Of a DNA stretch of 64,000 bases, positions 45,782 to 57,835 are shown one piece after another. The number at the start of each line of letters is the position of its first letter. Positions within the stretch are counted from its first letter, which is position 1. Source of the DNA: Globicatella sulfidifaciens DSM 15739 (lineage in GTDB: Bacteria; Bacillota; Bacilli; Lactobacillales; Aerococcaceae); the NCBI RefSeq assembly GCF_900167405.1, contig NZ_FUWO01000010.1, positions 1 through 64,000 on the forward strand, read 5' to 3'. The notes below the pieces were generated by a model, which saw only the letters and a program-made list of their open reading frames with translations, was not told the origin of the DNA and made no database searches. Both the position numbers and the translations under genes were made by a program.

Positions 45782-48199
45782 CTAAATAAAATGATAAGGT
45801 TCATGGTCAATTGAAACATAAAGACCTTGCCGTGATTCATTTTGAGCTTGATTGACAATTTCACTAATTTTATTTTGAATGAATTGCTTATCTTTATACT
45901 TGAGTAATAATTGAAAATAATAAACGTCGTTGATGCGAGCAATAGCGCCTCTTGATGGGCCTAACAATAGTAATTGTTGTTGTTGCTCCAGTGATGGATT
46001 GGATAATAATTGTTTCAACTGATGGATTTTACGTTCAGCCATCCCTTGATTTTTACTGGAGACAGTGACTAAAGTTGTAAAATAATAAGGGGGATAATTC
46101 CCAATATGACGCCGTTTCATCTCGTATTTAAAGAAATTCTCATAATCGTGCGTCTTGACCAATTGCATCACATAATGATCAGGATTGTAGGTTTGAATGA
46201 TGACTTTACCCCTTAATTGACCACGTCCGGTCCGGCCTGCTACTTGCGTTAATAATTGAAAGGTCTTCTCACCCGAACGAAAATCAGGTATGTTAAGGGC
46301 CGTATCCGCATTGATAACACCGACTAAAGTAACATTTTCAAAATCAAGCCCCTTAGCAATCATTTGTGTTCCCAATAAAATATCGGCTTCTTTATTAGCG
46401 AATTGTTTTAATATCCGTTCATGGTCCCCTTTTCTTCTAGTCGTATCATTATCCATGCGTAAAATTCGCGCATGTGGGATTAATTCTGTTAAAGTCTCTT
46501 CAATTTTTTGAGTTCCTGAACCTAAACTACGAATATGTTGACTACCACATTGAGGACATTCAGTTGGTACCATTTGTTGATAATCACAATAATGACATTT
46601 CATGCGATGTTCACTCTTATGATAGGTCAAAGAAATATCACAACGTGGACATTGAACGACATGTCCACATTCACGACATTGCATATACGATGCATAACCA
46701 CGACGATTTAATAACAATACGATTTGTTGTTTTTGACTAATGGCTTGCTCAATTGCTTGTTGTAAGGATGGCGATATCTCGGTATAGGTCTTAGAAACTA
46801 AGACATTGGTCATATCGATTAATTCTACTTCCGGTAATTCAGAAAAGTTAGCTCGTTCACTCATCATAACGAGTTGATAATGATTGACCTGAGCCCGAGC
46901 TCGGCTTTCTAATGATGGGGTGGCACTTCCTAAAACAACCGGACATTGATGATATTGGCTCCGCCATAAGGCGACATCACGCGCATGATAACGTGGATTA
47001 TCGGATTGTTTATAAGTCGTTTCGTGTTCTTCATCAATGATGATAATACCAATGTTTTTTAATGGTGCAAAAATTGAAGAACGGGCTCCTACCACAATCG
47101 TCGCTTCACCTTTAATAATTCGCTGCCATTCATCGTATTTTTCCGTAGTAGACAAACCAGAATGTAAAACTGCCACTCCTTTTTGGAATCTGCCTACCAC
47201 TCGATTGACCATTTGTGGAGTCAAGGCAATTTCTGGTACTAATAATAAGGCCGACTGCCCTTGTTGACGGGCTTTTTCCATTAATTGTAAATATACTTCG
47301 GTCTTGCCACTACCGGTAACGCCTTCTAGTAGAAAGGTTTTAGCTTGCCCTTTTTCTACGGAAGCCACAATGGTATCATAAGCGCTTTGTTGATTAGGTC
47401 TTAATGTTTTGGCTGTCGTTTGAAGAAATTCCTGGTCCTTTAATGGATTACGGTAAACAGCCACTTCAGATTTGATTAACCATCCTTTATCAATAGCGGT
47501 ATTTACAACAGTACGACTGAGACCGGTTATTTCACAAAAATCTTGAATCGTAATCGGATAAGCTATTTTCGGATGATGGATTAAATAGTCAAGCAATTGT
47601 TGCTGTTTTTTAGCGGCTTTACTTAAAGTTTCAGAAACGGCTTTATATTGTTGTTCATCCAAAGCTTTATCGATCACTTGCATCTTTTTGGTTGATTTCC
47701 GATCTAAAACTCGATTTTCTAGTTCGATGGCCTCTTGATCAATTAATGCTTTTATTTGATTCGGTGTTAACATCGTTTCGAGCATCGTTTTTTCAATTTC
47801 ATGATTTTCAATCACAGTATTGGTCAAGGCTTGAATTTGAGCATGATTATGTATTAGAAAATACGATTCATATTTTACTTTTAATAAATTAGGTAACATT
47901 GTTTGTAAAACAGCAATTCTAAAAGCCTGCAAATGATTGGCTAAATAATCACTCAATTCGATTAATTCTTCATTCAAAAAACTACGATAATCTAATAATT
48001 TGCTAATTGGTTTTAAAGTTCCAGTAAAACTAGTTTCATCTGAAAAACCAACCACAAATCCCAGTAATTGCCTTGGACCAAAAGGCACTTCAACACGCAT
48101 ACCTAATTGAATGGCTTCTTCCCACTGTTCGGGGACTAAATAGTCAAATTCTCGATTAACTTGAGCGACTGGAATATCGATAATCACTTTAGCAAGCAT
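45782..48199 (-). CDS. priA: primosomal replication helicase PriA
   Basis: The 805-residue helicase restarts stalled replication forks. The N-terminal DNA-binding domain is followed by Walker A GVTGSGKTEVYLQ (near residue 292), DEEHE (near 390), a cysteine-rich zinc insertion with four CxxC pairs (CRECGHVVQCPRC and CHYCDYQQ..CPQC, about 510-555) and helicase motifs to about 700. It heads the priA-fmt-rsmB-stp-stkP run; coaBC, gmk and rpoZ, often upstream, are not here. Confidence 0.96.
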   Translation of the reverse strand: MLAKVIIDIPVAQVNREFDYLVPEQWEEAIQLGMRVEVPFGPRQLLGFVVGFSDETSFTGTLKPISKLLDYRSFLNEELIELSDYLANHLQAFRIAVLQTMLPNLLKVKYESYFLIHNHAQIQALTNTVIENHEIEKTMLETMLTPNQIKALIDQEAIELENRVLDRKSTKKMQVIDKALDEQQYKAVSETLSKAAKKQQQLLDYLIHHPKIAYPITIQDFCEITGLSRTVVNTAIDKGWLIKSEVAVYRNPLKDQEFLQTTAKTLRPNQQSAYDTIVASVEKGQAKTFLLEGVTGSGKTEVYLQLMEKARQQGQSALLLVPEIALTPQMVNRVVGRFQKGVAVLHSGLSTTEKYDEWQRIIKGEATIVVGARSSIFAPLKNIGIIIIDEEHETTYKQSDNPRYHARDVALWRSQYHQCPVVLGSATPSLESRARAQVNHYQLVMMSERANFSELPEVELIDMTNVLVSKTYTEISPSLQQAIEQAISQKQQIVLLLNRRGYASYMQCRECGHVVQCPRCDISLTYHKSEHRMKCHYCDYQQMVPTECPQCGSQHIRSLGSGTQKIEETLTELIPHARILRMDNDTTRRKGDHERILKQFANKEADILLGTQMIAKGLDFENVTLVGVINADTALNIPDFRSGEKTFQLLTQVAGRTGRGQLRGKVIIQTYNPDHYVMQLVKTHDYENFFKYEMKRRHIGNYPPYYFTTLVTVSSKNQGMAERKIHQLKQLLSNPSLEQQQQLLLLGPSRGAIARINDVYYFQLLLKYKDKQFIQNKISEIVNQAQNESRQGLYVSIDHEPYHFI

Positions 48200-48321
48200 T
48201 AAATCACCACCTTCATAACTATATATGCTATCACAAAAAATCGTTTAAATATAGACATAAATACATTTGCTTAGAAAAAAGCCATCAAATTTTCTTTATT
48301 AACACTACCCTTATCCAAGAT

Positions 48322-48357
48322 AAAAAAACTACCCTCATCATATTACTAAGGATAGTT
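48322..48357 (-). terminator. terminator of the malA-like gene
   Basis: An 11-pair stem with G-U pairs (48327-48337 with 48347-48357), directly after the stop codon, is followed by TTTTTTT on the minus strand. Confidence 0.65.
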
Positions 48358-48370
48358 TAACAGAAATATT

Positions 48371-49177
48371 TTATAATACAGAAATTTTACTCGCTGTTTC
48401 CACATAATGATCATTAAAATGCGTTTTCCAATAAACCCATAAAAGCAATAAAATATAAAGGGTACTCTGTGTTAAAGCCATCACATTAGGATCTTTCAAT
48501 AAGAAGCCCATTAGCATCGCGATCAAAGTTGGAAGGCCAAAAGTATTGAGTGATAACTGTAAAGCCTCATTAAAGTTAGCAATCGTAAATATTTTTCCAA
48601 ACTTCGTTAACCAAAGTAAAAAGGCTGTTCCTAATAATAAACCGACGAAGTTAAAAAACATTAAAAACCATACATTAATAAAATTAGTTAACACTATCGA
48701 TAAGCGATTAGCTTGAAACCAATGTTGAGACAATAAAGCTATCAGTGCTTCTTTATCTGCCACCGTTGTTAATGGTAGCTCTTCATCATAGGTTTGTTTA
48801 ATCTCGGGATTCTTTCCTTCTTTAATAATAAAGCCATCTGGTGCAATTAAGATAGAGTTTTCTACTAGAGAATCACTATCTACCTCATTGATAGAAGGAA
48901 TAAATTGACCGGTTTCAGCAACTGTTCCCTGTTCTACCATTTGATTAAATTGTTGAACAGTGTCGTCATTCATCGTTGCTAGAGCATTCGGTACAAAATC
49001 ATTTAAATTAGCCGATTGAATTTTTCCTAACTGAACCGATAACGGCATCAACATTAAACCATTAAGCAACAATACAATTAACAGTATTTGCCACCAAATT
49101 AATTGTTGACGATTCTTAAAAATTTTCTTCGCTGAAAAGATATTTGTAAAGTAATTAATTGGAAATGCTTTGTTCAT
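48371..49177 (-). CDS. malA: MalA-like DUF1189 membrane protein
   Basis: The 268-residue protein has five predicted transmembrane helices: about 30-50, a group between 165 and 230, and one near 240-258. An extracellular domain of about 110 residues lies after the first. DUF1189 proteins named MalA (maltodextrin utilisation) sit downstream of malXCD in streptococci, and size, topology and position agree. The biochemical function is unknown. The start at 49177 follows GAGGTG. A repeat-derived terminator separates it from malD. Confidence 0.7.
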   Translation of the reverse strand: MNKAFPINYFTNIFSAKKIFKNRQQLIWWQILLIVLLLNGLMLMPLSVQLGKIQSANLNDFVPNALATMNDDTVQQFNQMVEQGTVAETGQFIPSINEVDSDSLVENSILIAPDGFIIKEGKNPEIKQTYDEELPLTTVADKEALIALLSQHWFQANRLSIVLTNFINVWFLMFFNFVGLLLGTAFLLWLTKFGKIFTIANFNEALQLSLNTFGLPTLIAMLMGFLLKDPNVMALTQSTLYILLLLWVYWKTHFNDHYVETASKISVL

Positions 49178-49210
49178 TATACTCACCTCATTCTACATAT
49201 TATAGCACTT

Positions 49211-49270
49211 AAAAAGAAAAAAAGTGGACATGAAGTAGAAAATCAAAAGATTTTCACTTCGTCTGCCCAC
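49211..49270 (-). terminator. repeat-derived terminator between malD and malA (repeat copy C)
   Basis: GTGG..GAAGTAGAAAATC pairs with GATTTTC.ACTTC..CCCAC (49224-49270), and a long T-run follows on the minus strand. The sequence matches the second hairpin of repeat copy B at 27799-27845. Confidence 0.65.
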
Positions 49271-49375
49271 CATTTATATCCTTAACAAAGGTTAAATCAA
49301 TTATCGTTCGTATTTCATAAAAATAACAAAAGTAATGAAATACTTATGGCTTTAAACAACCATGCACTCGTTTAA

Positions 49376-50227
49376 TTAACCTTTTGTTCCACCTTTAGTC
49401 AAACCAGTAACAAAGTTCTTTTGTAAGACAAAGAATAGAATTGAAATTGGCACTGCAATTAAAATAGAACCGGCCGCAAATAATGCTACTTTTTGGTTAC
49501 GTTGGTCATTGATAAACGTTTGTAAACCGGGAGCTAAAGTATATAATTCTTCTTTACGTAATAAGAATTTTGATAACATAAAGTCACCAAATGGTCCCAT
49601 AAATGCCCATAAAGCTTGTACAGCAATCATTGGACGTACTAATGGTAACACAATTTGCCAGAATCTTCTAAAATGTCCTGCACCATCTAAATTGGCTGAT
49701 TCGTCTAAATCATAAGGAACTGTATCGAAGTACCCTTTCATTAACCAAGTATTCATTGGAATACCACCACCAATATAAATTAATGATAGGAACCAGAATT
49801 GGTTAATAGCTTTCATCAAGAGTGCCATTACGAAGAAGGCCGTCAAAGCTGCCATCGTCGGCACCATTTGTACAATTAAGAAGAACATTAAACTATTTTT
49901 ACGACCAAAGAAGTTGTAACGACTATAAGCATAACCAGCTAGGGTTACTGCCATAACTTGCACTACCATGGTACTAACTGCAACGATTAAAGTATTTTTA
50001 TACCATTGTAAATAATAAGTTTCTTCGAATAAGCGTTTGAAGTTATTTAATGTCCATTTTGAATTAAAGTTCAAATCAAAGGCGTTAATATTTCCAGCTC
50101 TAAAAGCCGAACTAATCGTAATTAATAATGGATAAATAATGATAATCGATAAGAGAATCATATAAAAATAGGTAAAGAATTGTCCCAAAAACTTTTTGAA
50201 TTTGGCAGATGCAAATAATTTTTTCAT
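49376..50227 (-). CDS. malD: maltodextrin ABC transporter permease MalD/MalG
   Basis: The 283-residue permease has six predicted helices and the EAA loop [27 protein letters not shown] (near residue 177). It ends [12 protein letters not shown], the hallmark of MalG-type proteins. It forms the membrane pore with MalC for maltose/maltodextrin uptake. It starts 5 bases after malC. No ATPase gene is in the cluster. Confidence 0.92.
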   Translation of the reverse strand: MKKLFASAKFKKFLGQFFTYFYMILLSIIIIYPLLITISSAFRAGNINAFDLNFNSKWTLNNFKRLFEETYYLQWYKNTLIVAVSTMVVQVMAVTLAGYAYSRYNFFGRKNSLMFFLIVQMVPTMAALTAFFVMALLMKAINQFWFLSLIYIGGGIPMNTWLMKGYFDTVPYDLDESANLDGAGHFRRFWQIVLPLVRPMIAVQALWAFMGPFGDFMLSKFLLRKEELYTLAPGLQTFINDQRNQKVALFAAGSILIAVPISILFFVLQKNFVTGLTKGGTKG

Positions 50228-50232
50228 GTTGA

Positions 50233-51540
50233 TTATCCCTCCATTTCAAAAGCTTTTGTACGTTTAAAGACGATTAACGATACTGAAATAACCACTACTG
50301 AAATAATCAGTGTCAAGGCTGCCGCAAATGAGAATTGCGGTGAAGTTCCAGTTGTTAACTTATAGATCCATGAAATTAAAATGTCGGTTGCACCAGCGCC
50401 GCCACCCACTGATCCAGGTCCTCCATTGTTAAATAGATAGATCATCGTAAAGTTATTAAAGTTACCTGTATATTGAGTTAAAAATGTTGGAGCAGCAACA
50501 GAGAAAATTACAGGTAAAGTAATGGAAGTGAATCGTTTATAAGCATTCGCTCCATCAATTTTGGCTGCTTCATATAAATCTTCGGAGATAGATTGAAGAA
50601 TACTGGTTACCATTACATAAATATAAGGGAACCCTAGCCAACCTTGAACCATAATAATCGCAACTTTGGTCCAAAACGGGTTGGTTTTCCAAGCGATTTT
50701 TCCAATTTCAACAAATGGAATTAATTTGTTAATAAACGGAATTACTTGTGTATTCATCGCACCAATTGAGTCATTAAACATATTTGAAAACGTTAAAATC
50801 GTAATGAATGCCGGTACCGCCCATGGTAATAAGAAAATTACCCCAAAAATACGTTTGAATTTAATAAAAGGTTGGTGAGCTACAACGGCTGTGAAAATAC
50901 CAAGCACAATTTGTAAAGTAGTCGCACATAATGTCCAAATTAACGTCCACAGAAATACGGATGTAAAGGCATCTCTAAAGGTGCTTAATGTAAAGATATT
51001 CGCGAAGTTTGCAAAACCAATCCAGTCTAATAATTTTGCTGGTGGCATATTTTTAAAATCATAATTTAAAAATGCTGTAAATAAAGTGACTAAAACTGGG
51101 AAAATAATAGCAAAAGTCATAAAAATATATGCCGGGATAATTAATAGATACGGGAATCCATTATCTAAAATATTATCTTTATGTTCTTCAAATGTTTGAT
51201 TAACTTTAAATCCTTCATTCCAAAAATTTGCAATGCGTTTTGCATCTATCATATTGAAAATCAAGAAGATTAAGAATACAATCGTAATGATAATTTGTAA
51301 AGTACCGATAATCATTAAGAATAGGGAGTTATCTCCTTTTACCCCCGGAGTATCCCCTAATGTAATAAAGTCAGTCAACGCACCAAAACCAAAACTAACT
51401 AATTCATAAACAAACAACCCGGTAATTCCTAAAAAGGTGAATCCTTTGAACAATTGTTTATTATAAATTTGACCTAGTCCTGGAATCAACGACAAGAGCA
51501 TTGCTAATGTCGGATTTTGTTTTTTGGCTGTCTGACTCAT
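50233..51540 (-). CDS. malC: maltodextrin ABC transporter permease MalC/MalF
   Basis: The 435-residue permease has an N-terminal extension with two helices and the motif [17 protein letters not shown] (residues 17-33), typical of Gram-positive MalC/MalF. The core permease from about 125 has an EAA loop [24 protein letters not shown] (near 322) and ends in a basic [10 protein letters not shown]. It partners MalD. It begins after an intercistronic hairpin that follows malX. Confidence 0.92.
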   Translation of the reverse strand: MSQTAKKQNPTLAMLLSLIPGLGQIYNKQLFKGFTFLGITGLFVYELVSFGFGALTDFITLGDTPGVKGDNSLFLMIIGTLQIIITIVFLIFLIFNMIDAKRIANFWNEGFKVNQTFEEHKDNILDNGFPYLLIIPAYIFMTFAIIFPVLVTLFTAFLNYDFKNMPPAKLLDWIGFANFANIFTLSTFRDAFTSVFLWTLIWTLCATTLQIVLGIFTAVVAHQPFIKFKRIFGVIFLLPWAVPAFITILTFSNMFNDSIGAMNTQVIPFINKLIPFVEIGKIAWKTNPFWTKVAIIMVQGWLGFPYIYVMVTSILQSISEDLYEAAKIDGANAYKRFTSITLPVIFSVAAPTFLTQYTGNFNNFTMIYLFNNGGPGSVGGGAGATDILISWIYKLTTGTSPQFSFAAALTLIISVVVISVSLIVFKRTKAFEMEG

Positions 51541-51580
51541 AAAATCACTCCTTTAAATAAAATGCTGTTTAACTATTAAT

Positions 51581-51609
51581 ATCTGGCAGAAGATCAACCT
51601 CTGCCAGAT
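51581..51609 (-). other. intercistronic hairpin between malX and malC
   Basis: A perfect 10-bp stem ATCTGGCAGA/TCTGCCAGAT with a 9-base loop and no T-run. Such hairpins between a binding-protein gene and its permease genes commonly protect the upstream mRNA, raising binding-protein yield. Confidence 0.65.
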
Positions 51610-51632
51610 AAAAACTTACGATTTACGAAATT

Positions 51633-52874
51633 TTAATACTTTTGTTCGATTGATTGTTTGATTAATTCAACAGCATCATCAGCAGCTTCTTGAGCTGATT
51701 TATTACCTGAACCAGCATCGAACATTAAGTTTTCAGCACCTGCCCATACTTCACTCATTTGTGGAATATTTGGCATTGGTACAGCGTTAGAATAAACATC
51801 GATAACTGCAGTTGTTAATTCATTTCCAGCTTCAGCAGCAACTTCACGAGCTACATGGTTAGCAGGGATTTGTCCACTTTCTTCATACATAGCTGTTTGG
51901 ATTTCTTCAGATGTTACCCAGTTTAAGAATTCTTGTGCTAATTCTTGTTTGTCAGTAAATGCTGAAACTACCCAACCTTTACCACCAGCAAATGGTTTGT
52001 ATTCTTCACCATTTGGTAATGTAGGGATTTTAGCAACACCTAAGTTAACGCCTGCTTCTTTAAATGCAGCAGCTTGCCAAGGTCCATCAATGATTGCAGC
52101 AGCTTTACCATCAGTAAATTGTTGCATTACAAAGTCATTTACTGAAGAAACGTCTAACATTCCTTGTGGCCATACATTTTGGAACCAATCCACTGCATAG
52201 TTAATACCTTCTACTGCCCCTTCAGAATTTAATCCTAAGTCTTCATAGTTAGTACCATCTTCACCGAATACATAACCACCGTATCCAGCTAATAAACCAT
52301 AGCTATGGTAGAAGTTAGTCCATTGAGCTAAGAATGCTGTAGATTTTCCATCTTCCCCAGCAAAAGCATATTTTTCATCTTTAGTCAATTCACGTAATTC
52401 ATCAAAAGTTTTTGGCGCTTCAGGTAGTAAGTCTTTGTTATAGTATAAAACAACTGTTTCGATAACAGCTGGCGCACCATAAACAGCACCATCTGTTGAT
52501 ACTTGTTGTTTATCAGTATCATCATAACCTGCTTCTTCATTTAACGTTACTTCGTTAATTAAACCTGTTTGAGCTAATGAACCGATACGGTCATATGGTG
52601 CAATTAAAACATCTGGAGCAGTTCCAGCAGGTCCATCTAATGCTAAACCATCAAGTTTGTCAAACATGTCAGCGTCTAATAATTCTACTTTCACACCATA
52701 TTCTTCTTCGAATTTAGCGATGTGATTTTTAACGTAGTCATATTCTCCAGCTGCAGAAATAACTAATGTTTCTTCTTGCGCATCCGCTACTAATACACCA
52801 GTTGATACTAATGTAGTTAAAGCAGTAACTGTAGACAAAGTACCAATTGCCAATTTTTTCAAATTCAATTTCAT
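51633..52874 (-). CDS. malX: maltodextrin-binding protein MalX/MalE
   Basis: The 413-residue solute-binding protein has the MalE-type fold (PDVLIAPYDRIGSLAQTGL near residue 86; AAIIDGPWQAAAF near 260; KGWVVSAFT near 300). Its signal peptide (about 1-32) ends VADA before QEET, a signal peptidase I site. There is no lipobox, and the protein contains no cysteine at all, so it cannot be anchored as a lipoprotein. It is the first gene of malX-malC-malD, with promoter and operator at 52920-52980. Confidence 0.92.
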   Translation of the reverse strand: MKLNLKKLAIGTLSTVTALTTLVSTGVLVADAQEETLVISAAGEYDYVKNHIAKFEEEYGVKVELLDADMFDKLDGLALDGPAGTAPDVLIAPYDRIGSLAQTGLINEVTLNEEAGYDDTDKQQVSTDGAVYGAPAVIETVVLYYNKDLLPEAPKTFDELRELTKDEKYAFAGEDGKSTAFLAQWTNFYHSYGLLAGYGGYVFGEDGTNYEDLGLNSEGAVEGINYAVDWFQNVWPQGMLDVSSVNDFVMQQFTDGKAAAIIDGPWQAAAFKEAGVNLGVAKIPTLPNGEEYKPFAGGKGWVVSAFTDKQELAQEFLNWVTSEEIQTAMYEESGQIPANHVAREVAAEAGNELTTAVIDVYSNAVPMPNIPQMSEVWAGAENLMFDAGSGNKSAQEAADDAVELIKQSIEQKY

Positions 52875-52919
52875 AATTGAAACCTCCTAATTTTTTGCGT
52901 AAATCGCTTTCTTATATAT

Positions 52920-52948
52920 ATTATCTTATATTTTTGAAAATAATACAA
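52920..52948 (-). promoter_or_regulatory. promoter of malX
   Basis: On the minus strand TTGTAT (complement at 52943-52948) lies 17 bases from a GATAA-type -10, about 45 bases before the ATG. AGGAGG lies about 8 bases before the ATG. Confidence 0.6.
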
Positions 52949-52958
52949 TAGGTTTTTA

Positions 52959-52980
52959 ATTCTGTTAACGGTAACAGAAT
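52959..52980. promoter_or_regulatory. mal operator 1 (MalR or CcpA type)
   Basis: ATTCTGTTAACGGTAACAGAAT is a 22-base palindrome with one mismatched pair, located just upstream of the malX -35. Its core TGTTAACGGTAACA matches the CcpA cre consensus with one mismatch. The half-sites CTGTTA/TAACAG recur at 60103-60119 before malQ. Confidence 0.7.
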
Positions 52981-53131
52981 GATAATCCTTATTAAAACTC
53001 GTAATTGTATCGTGACTCGATTTAACATTTAGCTATTTAATCATATTTTTATGAAATTTTTTTATTTGTATCAAAAAACTTTATGCTTATTTTGTTTTAT
53101 ACGAATAAATTATCATCAGTTTTCATCAGCG

Positions 53132-53184
53132 AAAAAAAGAGCGGGTAAGCAATATAAAATCCAAAGATTTTATATTGCTTACCC
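53132..53184 (-). terminator. terminator of the atp operon
   Basis: A perfect 19-bp stem with a four-base loop (53143-53161 with 53166-53184) is followed by CTCTTTTTTT on the minus strand. It is the strongest hairpin in the window. Confidence 0.8.
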
Positions 53185-53198
53185 ACACCGCACAGTAA

Positions 53199-53284
53199 GA
53201 GTGGATCATAAGTCGAAAATGAATAGTTTTGTTTCGTCTGCCCAAACTCTTTAAGACCTAGTTTGAGACCAGTCAACGACTGCA
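53199..53284 (-). repeat. dispersed intergenic repeat, copy D (inverted)
   Basis: The complement of 53261-53284 reads TGCAGTCGTTGACTGGTCTCAAAC, matching the first arm of copy B. GTTTCGTCTGCCCA near 53231-53243 matches the hairpin arm shared by copies B and C. Confidence 0.6.
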
Positions 53285-53448
53285 CTCTCAATTAAAGATC
53301 GGGAATCAAAAAATTTAAAATTTTTGCCCCTAATTTCTAGGGTTTTATTAATTCGTTGTGTTGTATTAAATAGAGATCAACACATTATGTGTTAACCAAC
53401 CTTTGTTGCTTAAAAGTCGAGCGACACTATTGGCAACTCTTCGTCGTA

Positions 53449-53907
53449 TTACAAACGACGCTGTTGACTAACAGCAATTTTATTGATGGCTCTTTCTAGT
53501 GATATTTTTGCTCGCTTAAATTTACGAGAATCTTTTTCTCTTAAGGCGGCGGCCATATCTTCTTCAGCTTGTTGTTTTTGTATTTCAACGGCTGCTTCAT
53601 CAATGTCACGAGCACGAACAGCATAGTTAGAAATAATCTCTAATTGATTGTTCGCCATTGATAAAATACCACCATTAATCGCAATAAAGTCCACAGGTTC
53701 TCCTGCTTCCACTCGGGTGACTTTGACAGCCGAAATGACCAAAGGCGTTAAAATAGGAATATGATTCGGCATAATGGTCAATCCGCCTTGGGTTGTCTTC
53801 ACATTACAACTATAGGAACGGTGTTCATAGATAACACCGTCAGGTGATGAAATGGTCACAGTCATGTATGGACGACTATTATTTTCATTATTTGCCAATT
53901 CATTCAC
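53449..53907 (-). CDS. atpC: ATP synthase epsilon subunit
   Basis: The 152-residue subunit of the central stalk has an N-terminal beta-sandwich (MTVTISSPDGVIYE, GGLTIMPNHIPILTPL) and a C-terminal helical hairpin (from about 95) that can inhibit ATP hydrolysis. It carries about 14 extra N-terminal residues compared with the usual start. A start at the internal Met is possible, but AAGGAAG supports the longer form. It is the last gene of the operon. Confidence 0.93.
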   Translation of the reverse strand: MNELANNENNSRPYMTVTISSPDGVIYEHRSYSCNVKTTQGGLTIMPNHIPILTPLVISAVKVTRVEAGEPVDFIAINGGILSMANNQLEIISNYAVRARDIDEAAVEIQKQQAEEDMAAALREKDSRKFKRAKISLERAINKIAVSQQRRL

Positions 53908-53911
53908 TTCC

Positions 53912-56310
<2,399 letters not shown>

Positions 56311-56330
56311 ACCACTACCTCTTTCTAAAT

Positions 56331-57824
56331 CTATTGTGCTATTTGAGAATGTTCTTCTAAAATGGTTTGTAATAAATCTTCTTCAGGCATTCGATGGTTA
56401 CGACTAATATCACGTAAAACAACATCATAACGTTCTTCTAAGAAATTATAGAGTGATTGTTCATACTCTTTTAGTTTATCAATCCCAACACTATCAAGAT
56501 AGCCATGATTTAAGGCGTAGAATAAAATGATTTGTTTTTCAACACTGACTGGTTTATGTAAAGGTTGTTTTAACACTTCAACCGTTCTACGTCCTCGATT
56601 TAATTTTTGTTGTGTTAAAGCATCTAAGTCTGAACCGAATTGTGTAAAGGCTTCTAATTCACGGTAACTAGCTAAATCAATTCGTAAAGTACCGGACACT
56701 TGTTTCATTGGTTTTAATTGTGCCGATCCACCAACACGCGATACCGATAAACCGGCATTAATAGCGGGTCTAACACCAGAGTGGAATAAATCACTTTCCA
56801 AGAATATTTGTCCATCGGTAATGGAAATGACATTCGTTGGAATATAAGCCGAAATATCCCCTGCTTGCGTTTCAACTATTGGCAGTGAGGTAATCGATCC
56901 TCCGCCTAACTTATCAGATAATTTTGCAGAACGCTCCAATAAACGGGAGTGTAAATAGAAAACATCTCCAGGGTAAGCTTCACGACCTGGTGGACGTTTT
57001 AATAATAAACTCATTTCCCGATAAGCCGCTGCTTGTTTTGATAAATCATCGTAAATAATTAAAACATGCTTGCCTTCATACATAAATTCTTCGGCCATTG
57101 CCGTTGCAGAGTATGGTGCTAAATAAAGTAATGGCGCCGGTTGTGAAGCACTTGCACTCATTACAATTGAATAGTCCATCGCACCATGTCCTTGCAATGT
57201 CGTCACGATGTTTTTTACAGTTGATTCTTTTTGACCAATCGCGACATAAATACAAATAACATCTTGTCCCTTTTGATTTAAAATCGTATCAATCGCTAAA
57301 GATGTTTTTCCGGTCTTACGGTCCCCGATAATCAACTCACGTTGACCACGTCCGATTGGTACTAAAGAGTCAATGGCTTTAATACCTGTTTGCAATGGCT
57401 CATTAACACTTTGACGTTCCATAATCCCTGGCGCATCTGCTTCAACAGGTCTTGTTTTTTTATAGTCTATTTCACCAATACCGTCAATCGCTTCACCTAG
57501 CGGATTAATAACACGACCTAATAGGCCATTTCCTACCGGTACTTCCATGATTTTATGTAAACGACGGACTAAATCACCTTCGTGAATATTCACATACTCA
57601 CCAAAAATAATAATCCCGACATCTTTGGTTTCTAAATTTTGAACCATCCCAATTGTTCCATTGGCAAATTCAACCATTTCTCCGACCATGACATTTTCTA
57701 ATCCATAAGCACGGGCAATCCCATCCCCAATATAAGAAACTGTTCCAATTTCTTCAATTAATTCTTCACTGTGGAATTGACGAATTTGTTGACGAAGATG
57801 TTCATCTAATCTTTCTAAACTCAT
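56331..57824 (-). CDS. atpA: ATP synthase alpha subunit
   Basis: The 497-residue subunit has the P-loop [13 protein letters not shown] (near residue 170), [15 protein letters not shown] (near 368) and the regulatory nucleotide site. The first 25 residues, which normally bind the delta subunit, differ from the common pattern (start [14 protein letters not shown]). The start at 57824 follows AGGAGG; the longer frame of eight codons includes that ribosome binding site. Confidence 0.97.
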   Translation of the reverse strand: MSLERLDEHLRQQIRQFHSEELIEEIGTVSYIGDGIARAYGLENVMVGEMVEFANGTIGMVQNLETKDVGIIIFGEYVNIHEGDLVRRLHKIMEVPVGNGLLGRVINPLGEAIDGIGEIDYKKTRPVEADAPGIMERQSVNEPLQTGIKAIDSLVPIGRGQRELIIGDRKTGKTSLAIDTILNQKGQDVICIYVAIGQKESTVKNIVTTLQGHGAMDYSIVMSASASQPAPLLYLAPYSATAMAEEFMYEGKHVLIIYDDLSKQAAAYREMSLLLKRPPGREAYPGDVFYLHSRLLERSAKLSDKLGGGSITSLPIVETQAGDISAYIPTNVISITDGQIFLESDLFHSGVRPAINAGLSVSRVGGSAQLKPMKQVSGTLRIDLASYRELEAFTQFGSDLDALTQQKLNRGRRTVEVLKQPLHKPVSVEKQIILFYALNHGYLDSVGIDKLKEYEQSLYNFLEERYDVVLRDISRNHRMPEEDLLQTILEEHSQIAQ

Positions 57825-57835
57825 TTCAATCCCTC

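Larger units (their letters stand above)
52875..53448. other. intergenic region between malX and atpC
   Basis: No gene is credible; short frames on both strands at 53051-53291 exist only because of inverted repeats. It holds the malX promoter and operator, the atp terminator (53132-53184), repeat copy D (53199-53284), an A/T stem at 53303-53330 and a TGTGTTG/CAACACA inverted repeat at 53357-53384. Confidence 0.6.

Noticed and set aside
53051-53291. Overlapping short frames on both strands before malX
   Set aside because: They arise from a 19-bp perfect inverted repeat and repeat copy D; no start signal and no family resemblance.
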